A DNA stretch of 64,000 nucleotides, taken from NCBI RefSeq assembly GCF_032062135.1, contig NC_092860.1, positions 126,451,508 to 126,515,507 of the forward strand, read 5' to 3'. The position numbers and the translations under genes were made by a program. Positions 47,936 through 61,100 of this stretch are shown here, one piece after another. Source of the DNA: Pyxicephalus adspersus (Eukaryota; Chordata; Amphibia; Anura; Pyxicephalidae). Below the pieces are notes generated by a model, which had not been told where the DNA came from, did not search any database, and worked only from the letters and a program-made list of their open reading frames with translations. The stretch's first letter is position 1. Each line of letters starts with the position of its first letter.

Positions 47936-48664
47936 CATAAGGACAAAATACAAAATCTAATAGATAATATATAGAGCTATCGCCTGGCTCAGATTCACCA
48001 GGACCCATGGAACTATCGCCTGCGTGAGATTCATACCTTGACCCTGGGACAGGGCAAACCGGTCTACAGATTGAATGTATATCTAACAAAGAAAAATAAT
48101 ATATTTATGAGCACCCATCCTGCCAATGTAACATAGATGAAGAGGAAGGTCTCGGGAAAAACACGACTCTAGGATAAAATGCCACGCACAGTGGGAGGAC
48201 ATTGTCACCTTAACAAAAAAATTGCAGTGCCATCTAAGGTCTGTTAGGCTGCAATTTATAATAATTCTTTTTTGGTTTAGACATTATTGAATGTTCTTTG
48301 TATGCAAAACAGTTGCATATTGTATTGAGAAATATAATGACAATTGTTCTCAGTTACTGACTGGAACAAATATGCAGATTAGTAGTTCTGGTTTTTAACC
48401 TGAATGATTTTCCTTATATCCATGCCTGTTCTAGGTCTTAGAAAGTATTGAAGTCAGAGACAGCCAAGAAAATGGAATTTTCAGTAAGAGTTCAGGAAAT
48501 GTTTCTTTATCGCTCTCATTTCCCTGTAAACACTTTTTTGCTTGTCTGTATTTTGTGGTAGATCTCGGGCACAATGGAGTTGTTATGTACACATGTAGGA
48601 TAATTGTCTCTGGAATTGATATTTTGTTACCCTTTCCAGTGACAGATGAATGATAAAAGGTATT

Positions 48665-48830
48665 ATGTTCTATAGAGAGGGGAGGATAGGTGAGCAGCAC
48701 CCTGCTGTACTCTCCTCGATTGAAATGCACAGTGATCATTCCTGATTGGTTGTTCTATGCTCGGCCAGGGCCGGTCAATGAACAATGTCGGGGGGACCAC
48801 TGTACACAGAGATTAAATGGTTGTGCTCAT
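48665..48830. repeat. Fragment of the GGCT...TACACA MITE family, copy 3
   Basis: TCTATAGAGAGGGGAGGATA, GCACCCTGCTGTACTCTCC and a CACTGTACACAGAG end parallel the interior of the copy at 27794-28102. Both outer ends are eroded. Confidence 0.5.
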
Positions 48831-49567
48831 CTCTACTCAGAACAATTTAACATGTGCATGCTGCCAAAAGGAAGTAACTCCCTGCATGAGCATAGAGAGG
48901 TAACATCACCCAATGAATTGAGGCAGAAACTGGATTAAAACTGAAATAACAGTGACCAAGGAGACAGCAGAAATCACAAAACTGCAGAGGACAGCCAAGC
49001 AAGATAAATGTTAGAATGTACAGTACATCATTTCACATTATAACAAAACCTGCAATGGAATATACATGGAGAATGCATCTACTGACTTTCATCTAAATGC
49101 TACTTGTCTGGCTTTAACATGACTTTCTTGTCTAAAAACAAGTACAAGTGTGCACATGGGAATGTCTGACTTTATTTAAACTTTCCTGATCTGCATATTT
49201 AAGATCAGTAAATCAGAATGTACAAAAACTTTACAAGCCAATCTAGTAGTATTATTTGAAGTAGCCAAGTAAAGGAAGCCCTCATATGGATTGGATCTCA
49301 CACAGTCTTTTACCTAACAAGGCTATAGTTTAATGTTAAGTGTTTCAGATGTGATGTTGGTAAAGCCATGCATGGTAATATTAGTACCAGACCATAAAGT
49401 TTTTACTTTTATATATTCGTAATAGAAGAGAATATTCAAAATAGTTCATATCTGATTTACTTATAATGTTAGAGTTTTAATTTACCATCAAAAAGCATAC
49501 AAAGGATTATTACAAAAGCAAATGTTATCAGTTTATTCTTAGAGATGGCTGTGCAGTAATTAGGTAA

Positions 49568-49577
49568 TTTATTTATT
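49568..49577 (-). terminator. Candidate NSUN7 polyadenylation signals
   Basis: Two overlapping AATAAA hexamers on the - strand, about 235 bases after the NSUN7 stop codon. No transcript support. Confidence 0.5.
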
Positions 49578-49809
49578 TCATAGATCTGCTGCTATTTTCC
49601 AGCAAGGTAGAACTCACTGGTGAGATAAATTAACTGGCCTTTTTAATAGGGGACAGAACAGTACACAAACATCCAAAGACCCAAAGTTTTTAAACACAAT
49701 TTTTAAACACAAGAAATAATAAACCACTAACATGCAAAAAAATATTTTAGTTATGAATTCCTGTAGTAGTATTACATAAAAGTAAAAAAGTAAAAAAAAC
49801 AACAGTTGT

Positions 49810-50439
49810 TCAGTGCCAGGGCTTGGCATGTAGGACCGTGGTAAATGGTATACTTTCTCTGGTCTTACCAATGGAAGACTGAGTTGGAGTCAAAGGATAT
49901 TGGGGGCTGCTCCTGGTTCCTGAGTGCCAGCGCTGGTGATAATAATGGACTGGACTGCGGTTCTTGACATCGGGGGAAGAACTATACTGGAATGGAGTGG
50001 TTACTGGAGGCAGAATAATCTGGACAGGCTTTAGCTGTATCTTCTCTTCTGGCTTTGGTCTGATGGCACTTGTCTGGCGATCTTTGGAAAACAATGAAAA
50101 GTTACTTGGATGTTTCATTGTTATGGACACGGTTGGAATGCCACTTTGGTTTGGTGCCTTGGGTAACCGTAAATTCTTGGTGTTCTTGTGGGAAGTGGTT
50201 TGGTCATGTTGGATTTTTGGTGTTCTTGGGCTCATCATGATATTTTCATGGTTAATAAACTCATTGATCTTTGCTTGAGCGTTTAAAGTAGCCGAGGTGG
50301 TTTTATGACTTTGTGCTTTTGATTTCCTTTTTTTGTCATCCTTTCTTGAAGATTTTCCAACCTTAATGCCATTGAGCAGTCCCTTAGAGGCAGCTCGAGC
50401 CAAAACATCTTGGGGGGAGAGGGATGGAGAAGGAGCTGT
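49810..50439 (-). CDS. NSUN7: NSUN7 terminal exon: lysine-rich tail
   Basis: Acceptor GCATTCTAG, 630 nt, stop TGA at 49810-49812. It begins TAPSPSLSPQDVLARAASKG then LLNGIKVGKSS, followed by the basic stretch RKDDKKRKSKAQSH. The later KPEEKIQLKPVQIILPPVTT matches the conserved RPRPEDR-LKPIKIVLPPV segment of mammalian NSUN7. The remainder is low-complexity and poorly conserved. The end of the exon contains no globular fold. Confidence 0.95.
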   Translation of the reverse strand, partial: TAPSPSLSPQDVLARAASKGLLNGIKVGKSSRKDDKKRKSKAQSHKTTSATLNAQAKINEFINHENIMMSPRTPKIQHDQTTSHKNTKNLRLPKAPNQSGIPTVSITMKHPSNFSLFSKDRQTSAIRPKPEEKIQLKPVQIILPPVTTPFQYSSSPDVKNRSPVHYYHQRWHSGTRSSPQYPLTPTQSSIGKTRESIPFTTVLHAKPWH

Positions 50440-53400
50440 CTAGAATGCAAGCAGACAATATATAGTAAGTCACCTTGGTGATCAGACAAAACAGTCTGCT
50501 TCTTAAATAGATTGGAGATAAGAACTCTTTACAAAATGAGAGAGTGCTGTGTACTAGAAAATGTTCTTTTATCAAACAGCAATTATGGTCACCACATAAC
50601 TAAAACATAAACAATATAAAAAGTGTCCCCTAACCCCGAATGTATGATAAATTATATTGAGAAAACCAGTCAAGTTATTCTAAGGATCTAAATAATAAAG
50701 TCTATGGTTGCTGCCTTGCCAATGTTCTGGTCTCATGCAGTGCACACTCTGTAGCGGGAGGCAGCTGACATGGCAGCAGTTTGCAGACATCGGGTGACAT
50801 CACACCGCCAGGTTATAGAAGAAGACACCAACATATAATATATATAATATATATAATAAAAAAAGACAAATGCAAATAATTTATAAGAAACACTGCATAG
50901 TTTAATAGAGTAACAAATATTAGGACTTTTTGCTGTGCAGTTGTGACTGGTTCTCTTTAGAATCTCCCAAAGGTAAATAAATGTCAATAAATGATGGATA
51001 AATTACAAATCAGACTGTAAAATATATACATTATTAACATTTTACATAGAACAACAGTGGATAACGAAGCAGACCTACAAGAATTTTTATGTTCCCTTGA
51101 GGACCATTCACATACTGACCCACAGTAATCCAGAATGGGCAAAGGGAGGTGCAAAGTATGCTGCTGCACCAGTGCTCTGGACCCTCCCCAGCCAACAGCA
51201 ACCCCCACAGGGGCTCCAAATCAGTTCAGTAGGGGGGGCTCCAAATCAAATCTGAAGGAGGGCCCAATGTTGGCTACGTTCACCTCTGGCAGAAATGCAC
51301 ATTTAAAAAATGCACCTCAATATACAGTAAAACACCAAACTCTTTGTGGGGCCCTTCATTTTTCCACTGTTACAGTAGCAGTATGTAGATCCACACCCTG
51401 ATGCAATGCACATGCCATTATATGTGGTGTCCTACATTCACAAAAGTGCCATTTTTGATTCTTACTAATATGCCAACAGCTTAGAAACTATTTCCTACAA
51501 CATATTAAAATAGTCCTGTTAACATCCTAAATTATGCACATCCAGCTGGAATAAACTATCCAAGCTAAAAAGAAGCAGCTTCTCCTTCCAAACAGAATAT
51601 TAATATTTCTAGGTCAGCTCATGAATGCTAGACACCAGAGGACCACAAAATATTCCCTCCTTGACTCCTGACTGCCACCTTCGTTCCTCATCACTACAGA
51701 CATGTTAGCGCTGTATGGAAGGTCTGTGTCACACTATTAACTTTGTAGCTGCTACATATCTTCATGATTGCGTTCTGTGTAGCTAGGAATTTGCTGATAT
51801 AGCTAACTATAACACTTCTCTATGCTGCTATAAATCACAGGTATGACATGGTAATCAGCAGCTTTATTGGACAGTAGCTACTAAAACTGGTAATACTGTA
51901 GACTAGCCCTAAATACTGTGAAATGTAGCGGTGAATATTACCGAGCAATCTCCCTCAACCTTTTTAACCCTTAAAATAACCCCTAGGTCTTTAGGAACCG
52001 TTGGCAGTATTACCAATATTCACAAATCAAAGTACATTAGTGTGATGGTCAGTGGGAAGAATGTCTCCTACTAAGACTATGTGCATGTCAGATGATTCTC
52101 GCTCAAGACAAAAGGTTGTGCTCATTTCAGGCAAGAATCCGACCTGAGAGTCAAAAATTGCTCAAGGTGCCCCTAGCAACCTTTGGTTGAGAAACACCGA
52201 TCTATAGAATATGTGTAGGGAAAAGCACCACAGTTTGATGTAGTTTGTAATTGCAGTTTGTTTTCTTCAAAATGAAGTTATAACCTGAGAAAGAAAACTG
52301 TTCCATGCCAGCACATTGTATAGAAAGACCCTTGATTTCTGTGTGCAAAGGTCTGACCGACTCCCCAGACTGAATGATCTGACCAGAGGCCCCTCCAGAA
52401 TCGCAGCTTTTCCGACTATAGAGCTACATATAGGTCTAATAAACAGAGAGACCAATGCTCCCCACTGCTGCAGCTGCTCTCTAAAGAAACCAAATTTACC
52501 AGTTGCAACCCATCGGCCAGCTATCTGTAACACTAACTAACCAGTGAAAAACAAAAGCCATCCTATATTGTCTAATGTGTGAGCACATTTGTCTTTTATA
52601 ACAAACCTTTAGATGTATGGGCACATCATACAAAAAGCAAGTGTACAGACACTATAGCTTGAAGTGGTATTGTTGAGTAATAAAAAAGTATTCCAAGATA
52701 TATATATATATGCACACACACACTTTTTCTCACCTCTCTTGTCATGATGGCAACAAAGCAGCCATTGCACTTATCTGATAGTTCCATTCTGAAGAATTTA
52801 TCACAGGCAGATTCATTTTCTGATGAATGGCAAAGTGGAATAACAGGTGGACTCAGCCTGTAAAATAACACCATCGTTGGTAAAATAGGAAAACTCTAAT
52901 TAGAATATTTGTCATCTCTAAAATACTTTAAACTAACAGAAAATCTATACAGTTTAGTGCCGAGTGGCCTTTGGAAAACATGAATCCATTGAATTATTTT
53001 CTTCTAGTTCAGTTCGTAGATGCATTCTAGATGCATACCACTAGAATGCATTCATAGATGCATTCTAGTGGTTATAAAGGAATGTATAGACAGGTATCAT
53101 TATCTACCAACATCTGATGAGATCTAGAAAAGCAATTGAAGGAGCAGGATTTTGGGCACCCACCCATACTGCCCGGTGTACCCCTAATAATACCTAATAA
53201 TAGTAGAAAACCCCAGATGATCACGTGAACTGTAAGCAGCCATAGTGTAATGGTAATGTGTATTACCTGATGTAGACAGGGGATAATGGGTGATCGCTGT
53301 TTAAATGGAAAGAACTCAGGTTAAGTAAGCAAACTATGCTTTACTATGCTTGTGAAATACATTGCTTTGTGTTCACGACTACTAATTTGAAGCAAGAAGT

Positions 53401-56400
53401 TTATTTATCCTGCTGACCTGTCTATAAAAATATGTTTGCTTTTTTCAAAAGGATTTAAAAAAAGTAGTAGCACTCTTAGGAGTGGCATTTATTAGTTTTG
53501 ATTTTGAGGTATCTTGATTTTTTGTATTTTGGGTTTGGGATGATCAAATTTTAGCAATTTATTTCTGCTGAAATTCTGTTCTGGTAGTTGCCTTTTGATC
53601 CCAGCATTTTCTATAGCTGTGTTTCTCAACCTTTTTAACATAGGGGAACCCCTTGAAATAACTTTCAGGTATTTAGAAAACTCCTGCAATAATTACAATA
53701 TCCAAAACTCAGAGTACATTAGGGTGGTGGTCAGGGGGAAGAATACCTCCTACATTGCTGACCAATGGGGGGGACTGCCATTCTTACACATAGCCAACAA
53801 GGTCGTTTGGTATCAGTTAAACTAACCTGGGATGCACAAACTGCTTATTCCTTAAGGAGCCCCCTAGAAACTTTCGGAGGAACCCTGGTTGAGAAACACT
53901 GCTATAGACATGTCCCATATTGTAAAAGAATTAATTACAAGTCTGTAATACTGCGTCTTTTGTCTACAGATCACCAAACAGACCACACAGCAGTTTTGGG
54001 ACATCACAAATTAGGATTTTACATAAACAGGAAGGACCATAACGTGACTTATGTTTATGAGTTCTACCTTAGATTTTCTAGATGGCAATTGAATATTACA
54101 GCCAGAATCTGAATTGGTGATATACACTAGGCAGATACTTATCTTTCCTCCTGGGTTTTTTAATAAGTTTTACTGTAAATTTACATTTAACACATATGCA
54201 GGTGCTAATATAGTTCATACCCGTATGGCTGTCCTTTGGTTCCTTCCATCTTGAGTTGAAGAGCCTGTTTGATGACATTTTCATTCTCTTCTTGATACAC
54301 TGAGCGTGTACAGTATAAAATAGTATGCACTTTATTAACTAAATAAAAAAAAGATAAAAGTAGAGAGTAGAGGTATGAAGACTTTTTCTTGTCAAAAATA
54401 GAAAGCTGTGAAAAGGGCATTTGGCACAGACCCACAAGAAAATGGGGCTTATTTGTACAGATTGTATTGGGAAATATTGTCACAATCTATATTTTTATAT
54501 AATTCACAATCACTTTAAAAATTTTGTTCACTGTCATTGTACAAAACAGAGCATATCCCTGACAAAGTATTGATTGTAATTGGAATAATAAAATTAGTAT
54601 CAAGTAGTATTTTTGTATAATAAAGTTAAAATTGAGAATACAGCTCTACTATTTTTTTTTATAGTAATATCATATATGTATGTTCTTGTTTTAAAAATTG
54701 TGATCACCAGTGTCTTTATCTGGAGTCCTCCAGCATAAATTATCCAGGAATTTAGCAATGGTTCACATGTAAATACATCAGTGATAAATAAGCGATAGTG
54801 ACATATTTGTATTAACATACTGTATTTACACTATTTTTTTGATGTGCAGATCAAATAACTTTCCGTTGGGCTGCACATGAAGTCATTTAAAGAAACCTCA
54901 CAGTTTACCAATCACACACTAGGGCTAATAGAGGGCACGAAAAGACAAGATGCAACTCAACCAGGACATCCTGTTTTCTCAGGATACTGATTCTGAAGCC
55001 ACTGAAAAGTTCCCACTACACAAAGGACATAAAAGCTTGTCAATTTGTACAATGCTGATACACAAACAAAAAGTGTGTTGGAGTTTCTATCACCTACATT
55101 TCATGGCATGGTTAATCTCAGACAGCTGCTGTTTGGCCAGATCATTCAGTCTTTCAGTTGACACCGACCCTTGGGAGAAATCCTGGAGCAGGGAGGTATC
55201 TGTAGAAGAAAATACATACTTTCACTTACTTTATAGGAATGTTAAACACATAATTATATATATAAAGGGCAAATTTCTCCATTATTAATTCCAATGCTAA
55301 TAAAAGTCTATTGCTTTCCATCCAAACACTAGGCACAGCTGTTGTAAAACAGTTCTTAGCAGGAAGCATATTGTTCATGGATGATGATGACTATAGCTGC
55401 CCTATGTACATAAATAATTAAATCTAGACATAAAATCAATCTTAACAATCCTATTTACTTAATAGTATTCTCTTGCAGATTGTATGTAATAATATAAATA
55501 AGGCACAAAAATATGAATATTCAAATAGCTCCCCCTTTAACAGCAATAGTGGCATTAAATGTGATCAGACAATATTTAAGTGTGTGTTCACACTGGTTAT
55601 GAAAATTCTCCAGAGGGAATCCAGTTGTAGCCCCAGTAGTAATAGACAATACAATTGCAAAAACTACCTCCATGTTCATTTAGAATAAACTCCACAGGGT
55701 TGCTGACTCCTGATCCAGAGCACTGAGGAAGTAGCAGAATGAGATTGGCCTTTTGTAATCTTGGATCTCCGGGGTCAATGTCAGTAAAACTCTCTTTAAG
55801 CATCTTAATATCTATAAAGTAAAACATTGTTGTAAGTGAAATTTGTTGAGATGATATATTGTAGATAGACCTGAGTACAGGTAAGCAAAAATATTATTAC
55901 AGTAGAACCTCAGTTATCCGGTACCCACGTGATATCCCGATAAGTTTAGTTTCCAGTTTCCTTTTCTTAGCCATTCAACACTAGACCTAAATGGGGAGAC
56001 TTGTCCCCATTCACCTCTAGTGCTGAATGGCTGAGAAAAGGGAAACCCTGATGAAGCTTGAACCGTCATCAGGGTTTCCCTTTTCTCAGCCAATCACGGA
56101 GCAGAGCAATCAGCTTCCGCTGCCCTAGCGGAGCTGAGTTCCAGATCACTGGGGTTCTACTGTATATATAAAGAAAGAATATGGAAAATGTAATACGTGT
56201 TCTTTAAAGTAAAACCCAAGCCAAACAACTACTTACTATTGAAATACATAAGGTGATGCTCTTACTTTTCTTCTGGTAACCTTCTGATCTCTTTTCCTAG
56301 ATAGCGTTTTCTAATGTATCTCTGGAGTGGAGTGTTTAACCTTTGTAACTAACAAGGATACAGGCCCTGACAGTTTTGAACTGATTCAAAGAAACTTTTT

Positions 56401-58127
56401 ACATTCATGTTTAATAGTAATAAAAGAAACAGTCATAGTCAGACTGAGTCACTAAGTGAAATAAACATTTGCTTTATTTGTGCAGCCCCAGGAGGTTCCA
56501 ACTGATATGTAAAATATACTTTGACTGTTTAAAGGGGCCAACTCAACTCTTAGACATAATTGCACATCTACTACATAGATCCCGCTATCATGATAAGTCA
56601 ACAAATTGTTCACCTGCGGAGTATATATACTTCACCTAGGGAGTATTTATAAACCATTTGCCTAATGTATTTTTAATGTTTTTTCAGTCTGTGTGAACTG
56701 AGCTGGGTGTATCCTCTTAAATGTACTTGAAAGGTAGGCAGACATTGGCAAATGTCTCAAACGTAACAAAGATACATTGCTTTATTAGTAGGTAATATTA
56801 TAAGTGATAACCAACAATGCACTACCTAGTAGACAAATTAGGAATGACACCCACTATAAAACCACATAAACTATGTATATGTTTTTAACCAAGGCTGAGC
56901 CAACTTTTATCCAATAGTTACACACTTTTAATTGGATTTATTTGGAAAATGTATAGATCAACATGTGATTCACACATTTTTCTAATTGAATTGAATGTGA
57001 AAAATGTATTAAAGCGTACCTAAACTCAGAATATTTACTTTACATAAAAGAATAGACAACCCTTTTATTTAAAGTAAAGATTTTGTTTGTCAGTGCAAAA
57101 GGGGGGGGGGGGTGCAGCCACGCCCTCCTAATTTTTGATCGCCTATGCAGAGCCTCCCGGGATACCTATGTCACACATCCCGGCAGGCACTTGGGTGCTC
57201 CTTTTGTGCATGCTCGAGCATGCGCAGTGAGATCAGCAAGTTTTTTTCTTAATCTATGTCACCTAATCTTCTGAGAGTTACTGGTTTCTTGACCAAAATT
57301 AGTTTAACATAGATTTAGTTTTGCCCTAAAACCGAGTAGCCACAAATATCAGATAATTTTATTTTAGCATTCTGCTCTAATGAGTATGTGGAGTTTATTC
57401 CCTAAAAATAACTATGCACCCATCCTTCCTTCCTACGCACAGAATTTAAAAATATACTAGATGTGTCAGTGACTGAAGTCATATATAGTACTTTTGTTGC
57501 AAATATACATAAAGTAGTGTTAATGTAGCATATGTATCTGACATCATTTAGATTTATTTCAGAATCTGTACATGTGGAAGACATACTTTTACATTCCATA
57601 TTCATGAAGAGCTCCTGCAATTCTTCATTTCTTGATTCAGACTTAACCCCACATACATAAATGTTACACTGACTGGTCAGCACGGAGAGGTGGGCGATGG
57701 TAAAACCAGAAGAAGGGTTGGCCACAATGATATCACTATCCATGTTGTGCAGCATTTTCACAGAATGCACAGCAATACTGTGTGACTTGTCCTGTAGAGA
57801 AAGCATACATATGGTTACAGAACATACATGATGACATTTATAGAAATTCTAGATATTGGATTTTCCTGCAGCTCTTTGTGTAATTGGGTCAGTATATGAA
57901 TAGATCTTTCAAGGGCATTAAATTATTCCCTTTGGGAAAAAAATGTATCAATTCCCACAGAAGTGTGTTGCAGAGTGTTGTGCATAGACATGAAGTGAAG
58001 TTCTATGCAGTACTAAGAAAAGGGTTCAGGATCTTTGGCACTTGTGTACTCCATAGAGATCCATTACTCTCTGGGGAGCATCATAGCCAAATACATGCAA
58101 GGCCATAGAAGGTCCATGGTGCAGAAG

Positions 58128-58159
<32 letters not shown>

Positions 58160-61100
58160 GATAGAGAGAGAGATAGACAGATCAGATTTAGATATATAAA
58201 GTCTGTGATTTTTGGTATTGGGATATTTTAAAACATTGAGCGCTTTACTTGTTCATTATGTGAAGTAACCATTGAAGCATTAAAGTATATAGAATGTAAA
58301 AGACTATAGACAATTCTACACAATAATACCTCCCCCACAACTTCCCAGTAGGAGGCTGAGGAACCACCAGTACCCCACCCAACGAAGTCAACATGCTAAG
58401 TGGGAGGAAACGGGTCTATTAATAACAAACCAAACTAGTGAATAATCAGATACATCTGTTGTGTATGGCCATTAGTCATGCTCAGTCTGCAGCACCTACA
58501 TCTATTCCATAGTACTATGAACACAGTCTAAATGATAATATTATTGCCACTCAAATACATGTTTTCATAGTCGTTCGGAAAACCTAAAATTATTTGGACA
58601 TAGGTTTGGGAGGGGTCAGGAGTAATTTTTTGCTCAGTAATGGTTTTTAAGATGTGGGAGCAATGGCAATGCTACTTATTGGCCACAGTAAGTATTTTTA
58701 AAAATGAAGATGACAAAAGAAAAGGGATGTTATTTTATTTTCCTTACTTTTTTCCTTTTCAGACTTAAACTGATAATGTTATTAGGTATATTACCGTGCT
58801 AATAAATCTGTTAGCTAGTTACAGGACATTTAACTTGCCAACTTATAAAAATACAATGAATAAATACCAGAAAAGACATGCAGGTAATATATGGGGTTGT
58901 GTAACTTTGCTCCCAAGACATAAACCTGTTAATGTCTCTGCAGACAATACTGTACGTGGTCTACACATATCTTGTGTCTTTATGATGGTTACCATGGTGA
59001 CTTATTGTACTCCCACACTATCTCAGCCCATGCAGCACTCAAAGTAAAACATGCTCATAGAAAGGCAATATATTTCATGTTGGCATTGTCCTTCTAGGGA
59101 TTAAAAGATCAAGCTCCCAAACTGGGCAGCTTCTGTTTCCAGTGATAAACAGCCTGACATAAACATGTTGCTGAGCAACCTTCTGAAAGATGCACCGATA
59201 TTGTGCTTCTGCGTTCACAATCCTTCCAAGTCTGGGGAGAGTGGACAAAGGAGTTATAAATCACACACACTCTTCTGGGATCTCGGCAGCTTTTATGTGC
59301 GTTTCCTAAACTAGAGGACAAAAATGCTTCCAAGACAAATATCACTGTCTGGCAGCCCACGTACACTGAGTAGGAATGACGCACGGCCATTAAGGTTGTC
59401 TAATCAATCGTTTTATGGTCACTAATTGTCTAGCTGCACTTATGTACTTGTGTTTGTTGGTAATCTTTATTTATTAAACACCAGAATAACAATTTTCATC
59501 AAAATCCCTTGTGCACTTGATTCAATCATCTCTTGTAGATTACAATTTATTGTGTCAACATCAGAGTATGTGTCAGGGGAAGACATAGATTGCCCTTGTC
59601 CAGGGTTACAAGTCTTGGGAATCTATAAACCGGAAAAATTTTTATTCCCCATAGAGATGGCTGCCTTATCACCCCACATTGGTGTCTTAAATACCGCACA
59701 TGCAAACTTTTTTTAAGAGTTTTGTTACTGAAACAAAAAATTATGGAAAGTCAAAAGTTTTACCATTGTCCTCCAAACAGGAGAGGGGAAGACTCTCAAT
59801 GGGGACACTTGTTCTGGGGACTTAGATTTACTCTTTTTGTTTCAGTAGGCAGCACAGTGCAACAGAGGGTAGCACTCTGGCCTTTGCAGCCCTAGGTCCC
59901 GGGTTCAAATCTTGGCCAGGACATTATTTACATGAAATTTGAACCTTCTCCCCGTGTTTGTGTGTGATTCCTCAGGGTACTCCGGTTTCCTCCCACTATA
60001 TAAATATATAAATGGTCCATATAGAGAACTTGCTTTTCAATTGTTCACTTATAGGCACTCTTTGTGTCTGGAGGAAACAAACTTTAATCACTGCATAATT
60101 ACCCTCCCTGGCGGTCTGATTATATCAGTAATGTTATATCAGTAATATTGATTGTCAGAGCAGTTCCTTTCTCTGAATTATTTGAAAGACTAAAAACAGC
60201 ACAATTGTCTTGTTTAAACTCAGCTGTTTGATGCGCATAGGAGCAGTTTAAATTTCCGGCCCGGTCATGCCCCACAGCACACCGCCCCCCCGTGCTCACA
60301 CGTCCCATTGTTAATGCCAGGGACACGAGGCCAGGAGACACAAATGCCGGATGGACATTGCTGGAGGACACGCTGGCTTGTCAGGCCAGGTAAGTACTTT
60401 ACAATGTGGCTCAGGGTTACCGAAAATTAATCCGGAGCCACACTTGGGAGGTTAAGGGATTCTTCCCTTAATCTGTGAAAATGTGGAATGGGCTCCCTCA
60501 AGAATTTTTAGCAAGTGCTATAGATCAATGGTCCCCATGCGCATGCTCGGGGAGCCATGTGTCATGTATGAGCCTGCAATGGGAGACACAACCCTCCCAC
60601 CACCAAGCCTGCGGTGCTTACAGCAGATGTGGTCCACAGCTCTGGCCGGTGCTCCCCCCCCAAGCAGGGTCCTTCTCCCAACCCTGCTGGGGTTGCCCCG
60701 GCCAGAGCTGCGGCCCAGACAGCCAGGGGATGGGATCTCTGCTATAGATTGCTTTAGGAAAAAGCTGGATGCTTTTCTAAAAGCACAGAATATAACTGGG
60801 TATTAAAGTTTAAAGGAATGACACCAGAGACTGCTAATCCGGGGAATATCTGATTGCCTCACAGGATCAGGAAGGAATTTTTTCCCGTTCGAGCAAATTG
60901 AACCATGTTTCAACTGTTTAAAATGCTTTTTTTTCCCCCTTCCTCTGGATCAACTGTGCATAATTGGTTCTATCTGGGATATGTTGGTTTCTAGTATATT
61001 TATTTCCCTAATGGTTGGAAATGATGAACTTTTTTATTTTTTTCAACCTGACTACCTATGTAAAACATGGTGTTTGTTCCCTCTAAGTCCCACTGCTTGT

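Noticed and set aside
49964..50278. 104-codon open frame on +
   Set aside because: It lies antisense to the terminal NSUN7 exon.
60483..60806. 107-codon open frame on +
   Set aside because: It crosses the border between the LINE-like repeat and the nested hAT-like element, so it is a composite of repeats.
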